Source: Oxalobacteraceae bacterium (GTDB taxonomy: Bacteria > Pseudomonadota > Gammaproteobacteria > Burkholderiales > Burkholderiaceae_D). From it: DNA of 32,251 nucleotides. The notes beneath the pieces are model-generated. The model was not told the DNA's origin, searched no databases, and saw only the letters and a list, made by a program, of their open reading frames with translations. Position 1 is the stretch's first letter; each line of letters starts with the position of its first letter. Below, in pieces: positions 26,682-32,251 of this stretch. The stretch lies in the NCBI GenBank assembly GCA_025352145.1, contig JANXTY010000042.1, positions 1-32,251 of the forward strand, written 5' to 3'. The translations under genes were made by a program, and so were the position numbers.

Positions 26682-27566
26682 TTATAATTTCTTCTGGCTT
26701 TCAAAATACCGTTTGTCACCCGTGATGGGATCATAAAACGAAATCGAACGCGCTAGTAATTTCAGGGGATGCGAGAAATCATCCTCTTGGTAAACACGCA
26801 GCTCTGGATAAAACACATCGTTTACGATGGGAATACCCAGCGCCGACAGATGCACGCGTAACTGGTGTTTTTTTCCGCTCAGTGGGCGCAGCTGATACCG
26901 TGTTGCATCGCACCGATGTTCCAATACATCGATGTGGGTTTCAGAATTCGGTACTCCCTCCACTTCTTGCGAACGAAAAAATGGAATGCCATCCACCATT
27001 CGACTACGGTAAGTAAAGGGAAATACGATGCCCGGCAGCGGCGATGCCAGCGCCTCGTACACCTTTTCCATAGCCTGCTTCTGAAACAGCGATTGGTATG
27101 CACCGCGGCTAGCCGGATTATGGGAAAAAATAATAACGCCTGCGGTTTCACGGTCTAACCTATGTATAGGCGTCAGGTACTCCATCCCCAATTGTTTTTT
27201 CAAACGCACCAGCAGAGTTTCATGCAGAAATCGTCCGCTGGGAATGACCGGCAGAAAATGAGGTTTGTCGACCACCAGAATGTGCTGGTCTTGATGCAGG
27301 ATAGTCGCCTCAAATGGAATCGGCTTTTCCCCTTCGATCTCTCGATAATAAAAAATGCACATGCCACGACGGCATGGACTCTCAGCGTGGAGTGGCAAAC
27401 CGTGGCTGTCAACGACCTCGCCTTTGCGCAGCCGCTCAATCCAGACAGCAGGCGCGACATCGGGAAAACGTTGCGTCAAAAACGTCAGCAGCGGCGGTAA
27501 ATCACCATCGGGCAACCATAGATAACTTGGGGCAACGCCATTGCGGATCGGCAGCGGTAAATTCAC
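26682..27566 (-). CDS. RluA-family pseudouridine synthase
   Basis: This protein of 294 residues begins with GTG at 27566, which overlaps the stop codon of ampG (GTGA). The catalytic aspartate is D138 in PIHRLDRETAGV; QDQHILVVDKPHFLPV and KKHQLRVHLSALGIPIVNDV are the other conserved blocks of the RluA family. It would isomerise uridines in rRNA or tRNA; the target is not clear from sequence. A longer open frame reaches 27656 inside ampG, but the overlapping GTGA start is more likely and implies translational coupling. It is the last gene of the metX operon. Confidence 0.85.
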   Translation of the reverse strand: MNLPLPIRNGVAPSYLWLPDGDLPPLLTFLTQRFPDVAPAVWIERLRKGEVVDSHGLPLHAESPCRRGMCIFYYREIEGEKPIPFEATILHQDQHILVVDKPHFLPVIPSGRFLHETLLVRLKKQLGMEYLTPIHRLDRETAGVIIFSHNPASRGAYQSLFQKQAMEKVYEALASPLPGIVFPFTYRSRMVDGIPFFRSQEVEGVPNSETHIDVLEHRCDATRYQLRPLSGKKHQLRVHLSALGIPIVNDVFYPELRVYQEDDFSHPLKLLARSISFYDPITGDKRYFESQKKL

Positions 27567-28804
27567 GCGCGCTGCTCGTTCCAGGGTGCAATTTTTGGCA
27601 GCATCATCATGCCCGGCAAAGCCAATAAGAAACACAGGATAAAAAAAGCAAACCATCCCATTTCAGCCACGATAAATCCCACCGATGCATTGATGAAGGT
27701 ACGTGGCACAGCCGACAGACTGGTGAATAAGGCGAACTGGGTCGCCGTATAACGTGGGTCGGTCGTTTTAGCAATGTAAGCAACGAAAGCTGCCGTGCCC
27801 AATCCGACGCCAAATGCTTCGAATCCAATCACGCTCGCCAACACCAACTTGTCCGCACCTGTCTGCGCCAGCCAGGCAAAGCCCAATATAGCGATTGCCT
27901 GTACCGCCCCAAAGATCCACAAGCCACGATTGATGCCTAGTTTGACCATCCAGACACCACCGACCACACCGCCCGCAATGCTGGCCCACAATCCCGTAGT
28001 TTTAGCAATCACACCAATCTGCGTCATGCTGAAACCAAGATCGATATAGAACTTGGTAGCTAGCGCCGTAGCCATACTGTCACCCAACTTATAAAATAAA
28101 ATAAAGCTCAACACCAAAAGCGCCCCCTGCAATCCATCGCGCAGGACAAACTCACGAAAGGGAAAAACTACCGCCTCGCGTAAGCTTTTCGGTGGTGCGC
28201 CATACACATCCGGCTCCTTGATAACGAGCGTGCATAAGAGTCCCGGCAACATAAAAGCAGCCGTGATCCAAAATACGGCTTGCCATGGCATTACATCAGC
28301 CAAAATCAGGGAGAGTGCGCCGGGTACCATACCGGAGACCTTGTAAGCATTAACATAGATCGCACTACCTAAACCCTGCTCATTATCGGGCAAAATCTCA
28401 CGCCGATAAGCATCAACTACAATGTCCTGACTGGCCGAGAGAAATGCGATCAACGAGGCCATGAATGCAATCTGGGTAATCTGGACCATCGGATCAAACA
28501 TGCCCATGCCACCGATGGTGAGAAACAAGGCCAGTTGGGTCAGTGCCATCCACCCACGGCGGCGCCCTAGTGGACCAAAATGATAACGATCCATTAGTGG
28601 CGACCAAAGAAATTTCCAGGTGTAGGGAAACATTACCAAGGCAAACAAGCCCAGCGCCTTCACGTTCAAACCGGATTTGCTCAACCATGCCTGCAGCAAA
28701 CTCAACAAGATGAACAACGGCAAACCGGAACTAAACCCAAGAAAAATGCAGATCAATGCGCGCCGGTTGAGATAGCTATGCCAAGTTGCTGCTGTGGGTG
28801 TCAT
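27563..28804 (-). CDS. ampG: AmpG-family muropeptide permease (MFS)
   Basis: This 413-residue major facilitator protein has about 12 hydrophobic segments. Early residues NRRALICIFLGFSSGLPLFI and LSKSGLNVKALGLFAL are typical of AmpG, followed by KFLWSPLMDRY and SASQDIVVDAYRREIL. AmpG imports anhydromuropeptides from the periplasm for cell-wall recycling. It follows metW with a 21-bp gap and is followed by the pseudouridine synthase through a GTGA overlap. Linkage of metXW to ampG occurs widely in Burkholderiales as far as I recall; the functional link, if any, is unknown. Confidence 0.88.
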   Translation of the reverse strand: MTPTAATWHSYLNRRALICIFLGFSSGLPLFILLSLLQAWLSKSGLNVKALGLFALVMFPYTWKFLWSPLMDRYHFGPLGRRRGWMALTQLALFLTIGGMGMFDPMVQITQIAFMASLIAFLSASQDIVVDAYRREILPDNEQGLGSAIYVNAYKVSGMVPGALSLILADVMPWQAVFWITAAFMLPGLLCTLVIKEPDVYGAPPKSLREAVVFPFREFVLRDGLQGALLVLSFILFYKLGDSMATALATKFYIDLGFSMTQIGVIAKTTGLWASIAGGVVGGVWMVKLGINRGLWIFGAVQAIAILGFAWLAQTGADKLVLASVIGFEAFGVGLGTAAFVAYIAKTTDPRYTATQFALFTSLSAVPRTFINASVGFIVAEMGWFAFFILCFLLALPGMMMLPKIAPWNEQRA

Positions 28805-28825
28805 GTGAGATTCTCGCAGTTACGG

Positions 28826-29428
28826 CTATTTTTTCTTCAGCCGAAATACGGCCAAACTCCCACGCCAGCTAGCCAAAAATGCCACCGGCCGACCCCGATG
28901 CAAAGAGACACACTCCAACACTTCCAGCCCCACTTTATTCGCCAATGCCTCAAAATCCTCAATCGTGGCGCAGCGCAAATTGGGCGTGTCGTACCACTCG
29001 TAAGGCAAAGACTTCGAAACCGGCATATGGCCACGCAGCAATGCCACACGATGCGGCCAATAGGCAAAGTTGGGAAACGACACGATAGCCTGGCGACCCA
29101 CACGTGCGATATCGTGCAAGATGCCTTCGACATTTTTCATCATCTGCAAAGCAGATAGACACAGCACGGTATCAAAGGCATCGTCGGCAAAGATAGCCAA
29201 GCCTTTTTCCATGTCCTGCTGGATCACATTGACGCCACGCCTGGCGCTCTCCAGCACTTGAGCGTCGGCAATTTCGATGCCATAACCGTGACACTGTTTA
29301 TCCGTTTGCAAATGGTCGAGCATAACCCCATCACCGCAGCCCAGATCGAGCACATGTGACTGCGCCGGTATCCAGTGTGCGATAAAAGCCAGATCCGGAC
29401 GCAGGTTACTGAGCTCTTTAAAATTCAT
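28826..29428 (-). CDS. metW: MetW methionine biosynthesis methyltransferase-like protein
   Basis: This 200-residue protein has a class I methyltransferase fold: the SAM-binding motif VLDLGCGDG (26-34), acidic GYGIEIAD and hydrophobic [10 protein letters not shown]. The C-terminal half contains [20 protein letters not shown] and [12 protein letters not shown], diagnostic of MetW. MetW is always coupled to metX in proteobacteria and is needed for full MetX activity in several species. It overlaps metX by ATGA (29425-29428). GGGGAG precedes the ATG, so independent initiation is also possible. Confidence 0.92.
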   Translation of the reverse strand: MNFKELSNLRPDLAFIAHWIPAQSHVLDLGCGDGVMLDHLQTDKQCHGYGIEIADAQVLESARRGVNVIQQDMEKGLAIFADDAFDTVLCLSALQMMKNVEGILHDIARVGRQAIVSFPNFAYWPHRVALLRGHMPVSKSLPYEWYDTPNLRCATIEDFEALANKVGLEVLECVSLHRGRPVAFLASWRGSLAVFRLKKK

Positions 29429-30579
29429 GCCTGCTCTCCCCTCTGACTGGTTTCCAAAATGTTGTTCCAGATCCCGTCATAATAAGTGCGCAACACATTC
29501 ATATACCGCGCATCTTCCAACAAAAATGCGTCGTGTCCATGCGGCGCCTCGATTTCTGCATATATTACTTTGCGTTTATTGTTGACCAACGCCCGCAAAA
29601 TCTCATGACTACGCTCCGGTGCAAAACGCCAGTCGGTGGAAAACGAAGTGATCAAAAATTGCGCCTGGGTGTTGGCCAAGGCAGCAGTCAGATCGCCACC
29701 GAATTGACGTGCAGGGTCGAAATAATCGAGTGCCTTGGTGATCAGCAAATAAGTGTTAGCATCAAAATATTCCGCGAATTTATCGCCCTGATAACGCAGA
29801 TAAGATTCGATCTCAAAATCGATTCCGAAGCCGAATTGATACTCGCCAGTGCGCAAGGTGCGACCAAATTTTTCCGCCATATCGTCATTCGACAAATAGG
29901 TGATATGGCCGATCATGCGCGCCACGCGCAACCCACGTTTGGGCACCACGCCATGCGCATAAAAATCCCCCCCATGAAAATCCGGATCCGTCAAAATCGC
30001 TTGCCGGGCCACGTCGTTGAAGGCAATATTCTGCGCCGACAGTTTGGGCGTAGAGGCAATCACGATGCAATGACGAATGCGCGCTGGGTACATCATGCTC
30101 CACGCCAGTGCCTGCATGCCGCCTAATGAACCACCCATGACTGCCGCAAACTGAGCAATGCCCAGTACATCGGCAAGCCGCGCTTGCGAATGTACCCAGT
30201 CTTCGACTGTGAGGACTGGAAAGCGGGCCCCATATGGTTTTCCCGTGACCGGATTGGGATGCATCGGGCCCGTGGAGCCGAAACAGGAACCAAGATTATT
30301 GACACCGATGACAAAAAATTTGTCCGTATCCAGCGGCTTGCCAGGGCCCACCATATTGTCCCACCAGCCCACATTGCGCGGCTGGTCCCGATAGACGCCC
30401 GCGACATGGTGAGAGGCATTGAGCGCATGGCATACTAATACCGCGTTCGACTTATCGGCATTGAGTTTGCCATAGGTTTCGTATACCAACGTGTAGTCGG
30501 CTATCGCTGTACCATTTTGCAGCGGCAGCGGCTCGGCAAAATGATGGGATAGGGGAGCAACAATTCCAACGGATGACAT
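29425..30579 (-). CDS. metX: Homoserine O-acyltransferase MetX (acetyl or succinyl)
   Basis: This alpha/beta-hydrolase acyltransferase of 384 residues catalyses the first committed step of methionine synthesis. Oxyanion and nucleophile motif GGSLGGMQ places Ser151; Asp316 (FSTDWRF) and His349 (HGHDAFLL) complete the triad. Many proteobacterial MetX proteins next to MetW use succinyl-CoA, so annotation as acetyltransferase would be uncertain. The ATG at 30579 has GGA 5 bases upstream and begins [14 protein letters not shown]. The open frame extends to a GTG at 30624, but that start falls inside the terminator-like hairpin. A promoter and a structured leader of about 165 bases precede it. Confidence 0.93.
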   Translation of the reverse strand: MSSVGIVAPLSHHFAEPLPLQNGTAIADYTLVYETYGKLNADKSNAVLVCHALNASHHVAGVYRDQPRNVGWWDNMVGPGKPLDTDKFFVIGVNNLGSCFGSTGPMHPNPVTGKPYGARFPVLTVEDWVHSQARLADVLGIAQFAAVMGGSLGGMQALAWSMMYPARIRHCIVIASTPKLSAQNIAFNDVARQAILTDPDFHGGDFYAHGVVPKRGLRVARMIGHITYLSNDDMAEKFGRTLRTGEYQFGFGIDFEIESYLRYQGDKFAEYFDANTYLLITKALDYFDPARQFGGDLTAALANTQAQFLITSFSTDWRFAPERSHEILRALVNNKRKVIYAEIEAPHGHDAFLLEDARYMNVLRTYYDGIWNNILETSQRGEQA

Positions 30580-30601
30580 GGATTCCAACAAGGAAGAAGT
30601 T

Positions 30602-30633
30602 AAAAACCCGAGAGCGGGAAGCACGTCGGGCTT
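30602..30633 (-). terminator. Intrinsic-terminator-like hairpin in the metX leader
   Basis: On the minus strand AAGCCCGA (30626-30633) can pair with TCGGGTTT (30604-30611, with wobble), ending in a T5 run at 30602-30606. An alternative compact hairpin, CCCG-CTCT-CGGG (30607-30618), has the same tail. It ends about 23 bases before the metX start. A terminator between promoter and gene is the usual expression platform of an attenuation-type riboswitch. The stem is short, so strength is uncertain. Confidence 0.55.
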
Positions 30634-30664
30634 ATCCTATTGAAGCTATCGTAGCTCGTTTAGA

Positions 30665-30743
30665 AGCTCGCTTTAGCCGTATTTATGCGGGATATTCCCA
30701 TGCGCCCGCAAGCTGAGAGGCGGTAACCATTCAAATCGGCGCA
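30665..30743 (-). promoter_or_regulatory. Candidate SAM-II-like riboswitch aptamer upstream of metX
   Basis: In transcript order: UGCGCC (30743-30738), GAUUUG (30737-30732), GCUUGC (30713-30708), GGCGCA (30706-30701), AUAAA (about 30686-30682) and GCUAAAGC (30677-30670). UGCGCC pairs with GGCGCA as the P1 stem. GAUUUG after P1, CUUGC before its 3' arm, UAAA and a terminal GCUAAA are the conserved pieces of the SAM-II class, in the same order. The loops are longer than usual: the second holds a hairpin with arms GGGA/UCCC (30689-30699). I could not settle the second pseudoknot helix by eye. Ligand binding is inferred from resemblance and from the gene downstream. Confidence 0.55.
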
Positions 30744-30751
30744 ATTGCGTA

Positions 30752-30780
30752 AGAATAACGAAGTCACGGGCAACCGTCAA
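30752..30780 (-). promoter_or_regulatory. Sigma70-type promoter of the metX operon
   Basis: On the minus strand TTGACG (30775-30780) and TATTCT (30752-30757) are separated by exactly 17 bp. The predicted start, about 7 bases downstream (near 30745), falls just before the P1 stem of the riboswitch-like leader. The leader would be about 165 bases to the metX ATG. Confidence 0.65.
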
Positions 30781-30829
30781 ACCAGGTTTGCGCGATAGGA
30801 AACTTTACGTCCTCCCACTATCTCCCCAT

Positions 30830-30976
30830 TCAACGTTTATTGGATCTGCTCGGATGGGGATCTGGAACCGGGTCGTTCTCCGGTATCGGGTGCGGATAAG
30901 GTTCAGGCAAGGGCTCCTCCACCGGCATCGGATCGGGTGCCCTGTGGGCATTTGGCAAACCATTATTTCTCATCAT
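30830..30976 (-). CDS. Small proline- and acid-rich protein (48 aa), function unknown
   Basis: A 49-codon frame starts with ATGATG (30976-30971) and has GGAG 8 bases upstream, ending in TGA. The product begins MMRNNGLPNAHRAPDP and continues PMPVEEPLPEPYPHP and IPENDPVPDPHP, then SRSNKR: Pro at every second or third position, with many Asp/Glu. It is probably disordered or polyproline-II-like and has no signal peptide or membrane segment. I do not recognise a family. It lies 50 bp upstream of the metX promoter, on the same strand, and probably has its own promoter. Composition could mimic coding, but the good ribosome-binding site favours a real gene. Confidence 0.5.
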   Translation of the reverse strand: MMRNNGLPNAHRAPDPMPVEEPLPEPYPHPIPENDPVPDPHPSRSNKR

Positions 30977-31190
30977 TTATACACTCCGTTGCAAGGGATT
31001 CCACCGAGATGCTAGCCCAACAAGCAGGATCGGTCTGTTAACAACCGAACAGTGGAAACCTATAGCAATACATCGAGATGCGCCAGAGATCTCGACAAAA
31101 AATTTGCTCGCTTTTTGGATCTTCCTGGTTTTGTGAAACAATGATCGATCACTACATTTATGCGGTTTTGGCAGAAAAGAAAACGGTCTA

Positions 31191-31979
31191 ATGGGAAAAT
31201 TACTTGCTATCGACGGTCTTAACATCGTGCGCCGCGTTTATGAAGCCAATGCCGACGAACCAGACTCGCCTGCCAAAACCGACGCAGCATTGCGACATTC
31301 TTTGTCGTCTTTTAAAAAACTGCTGGCGGTGCATCAACCGACTCACGTCTTACCCGCATTTGATGTGGGGGGCCACACATGGAGGCATGCTCTTTACGCA
31401 AAATACCGGGAAAACCGGGCACCCATGCCAGAGGTACTTAGAGACGGATTGGCCCATTTTTTCGAACAGCTTATGCGTCTGGGCTTGACGGTGGTTGCCA
31501 TTCCTGAAGTAGAAGCGGATGACGTGATTGGCACTGCTGTGTTACGTTGGCTAGACGAACATCGAGGTGAGGCGATCGTTGCATCGACTGACAAAGACTT
31601 ACTCTGTTTAATCGCCCATGGCGCGCTGCTTTGGGACCATTTCAAGAGCGAGTGGCATGATAAAAAATGGGTCGAAAACAAATTTGGCGTGCCGCCCGAG
31701 CTGTTGCCCCAATTGCTCGCCCTGACCGGCGATGCCTCAGACAATATTCCCGGCGTATCTAAGATAGGCATCAAAACCGCCGCTAAACTTTTACAAAGTT
31801 ACGGTAGCCTGGAAAAGATCATGGCAGGTGCAGGCATTCTCAAAACTCCGCTTGGGGAAAGACTACGCAAAGAGCGCGGCGTACTCACCTTGTCGCATCA
31901 GTTGGTGCAATTAAAAACGGATATTCGTTTGGGCATCACCTGGAAAATGCTAGCTTTCGATAGTATTCAGGTAGTCTGA
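31191..31979 (+). CDS. xni: Xni/ExoIX-like 5'-3' exonuclease (FEN family)
   Basis: This protein of 262 residues matches the 5'-3' exonuclease module of DNA polymerase I without the polymerase. AIDGLNIVRRVYEA (metal Asp8), EVEADDVIGTAV (acidic cluster near 106-111), ASTDKDLLCLI (Asp134, Asp136), LTGDASDNIPGV and the helix-three-turn-helix KIGIKTAAKLLQSYGSLEKI are present. E. coli Xni is 251 residues. These proteins bind or cut branched or flap DNA; Xni activity has been debated. It stands alone between the metX leader region and the right IS copy. The ribosome-binding site is weak. Confidence 0.87.
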   Translation: MGKLLAIDGLNIVRRVYEANADEPDSPAKTDAALRHSLSSFKKLLAVHQPTHVLPAFDVGGHTWRHALYAKYRENRAPMPEVLRDGLAHFFEQLMRLGLTVVAIPEVEADDVIGTAVLRWLDEHRGEAIVASTDKDLLCLIAHGALLWDHFKSEWHDKKWVENKFGVPPELLPQLLALTGDASDNIPGVSKIGIKTAAKLLQSYGSLEKIMAGAGILKTPLGERLRKERGVLTLSHQLVQLKTDIRLGITWKMLAFDSIQVV

Positions 31980-32102
31980 TTGCAAAGTGTCGCTATACCT
32001 TAATATTTATTGGATTGATGCATCAATTTAGGCAGCATTTAACCCGCTAAAAAATCGCAAGCGCTGAAACTCCATCAGTATATTGAGCATCAAAACACCT
32101 AG

Positions 32103-32251
32103 GGAAACGCCGATTTAATCAAATTTCAGTCTCCCTGATAGTTTGATATGCGTTTTTTCGCATCCAACAAAAAAATGGTGGTGAAATATTCTTTGGCGAA
32201 CTGCTTTATTCACCTTTTTCAAGGCTGTTTCTGGCGCATCCTGCGCCGTTA
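32103..32251 (-). mobile_element. IS5-type insertion sequence, transposase-3' end, second copy (inverted)
   Basis: The element begins at GGAAACGC (32103), after CTAG (32099-32102), and runs off the right edge. It is the inverted counterpart of 88-236. The transposase stop would lie just outside the window, so no coding part is visible. CTAG fits the YTAR target site of IS5-group elements but differs from the left copy's TTAA, so the two copies inserted independently. Confidence 0.78.

Noticed and set aside
30580-30624. GTG start 15 codons upstream of the metX ATG
   Set aside because: The codons fall in the terminator-like hairpin and encode residues not found in the family; the ATG at 30579 is a better start.
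30788-31015. Plus-strand open frame of 75 codons
   Set aside because: It is the complement of the small proline-rich gene and the metX promoter, with no ribosome-binding site.
32014-32027. 14-bp palindrome ATTGATGCATCAAT after the exonuclease gene
   Set aside because: It is AT-rich, has no T-run and lies in a short non-coding stretch beside the IS; such palindromes are common by chance.
1-32251. Composite transposon carrying cargo between two IS copies
   Set aside because: The interior is 32 kb of ordinary chromosomal genes and the flanking targets differ (TTAA, CTAG), so the copies inserted separately.

Overview
This window looks like a piece of a betaproteobacterial chromosome (Burkholderiales, most like the Oxalobacteraceae) with moderate GC. 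The evidence is gene content: a PhaM-type polyhydroxyalkanoate granule regulator, an adjoining metX-metW-ampG block, paired DUF3108 proteins, SapC, Kup and an HscC/J-protein pair. The family assignment is an inference from remembered gene families, not from a search.

Layout. Both edges are the same end of an IS5-type insertion sequence in inverted orientation (1-236 and 32103-32251). The left edge carries the last 26 codons of the transposase. About 1 kb of gene-poor DNA follows (241-1242). Then come sapC (-), an HDOD signalling gene (+), a Rep/UvrD helicase (-), a 62-residue membrane protein (-), a LysR regulator (+), phaM (-) and a large secreted GH106-type glycoside hydrolase (+). A co-directional run follows: hscC-like Hsp70, a membrane-anchored J-like protein overlapping it by 4 bp, two tandem DUF3108 genes and a cyclophilin lipoprotein (+). 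After a patch of decayed genes (about 18.03-18.52 kb) come kup (-), rarD (+), a DTW-domain tRNA modification gene (-) and a PLP enzyme of the D-cysteine desulfhydrase/ACC deaminase family (+). A broken rhamnogalacturonan-lyase C-terminus (23.8-24.2 kb) is next. The minus-strand block contains a Prc/CtpA protease and a tightly coupled metX-metW-ampG-pseudouridine synthase operon. The last gene is an Xni-like 5'-3' exonuclease (+).

How it fits together. The clearest regulatory signal is upstream of metX. A consensus-like promoter is followed at once by a structured leader resembling the SAM-II riboswitch, with enlarged loops, then an intrinsic-terminator-like hairpin with a T5 run just before the start codon. 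A SAM-responsive attenuator on the whole metX-metW-ampG-rluA-like operon is the most interesting candidate here. A small proline/acid-rich gene (48 codons) lies immediately upstream of that promoter.

The GH106-type enzyme and the remnant of a rhamnogalacturonan lyase suggest that the lineage once handled plant pectin (rhamnogalacturonan) and is losing the trait. The frameshifted polysaccharide-deacetylase remnant and the IS copies also point to genome decay. I saw no rRNA, tRNA, CRISPR array, prophage or defence island.
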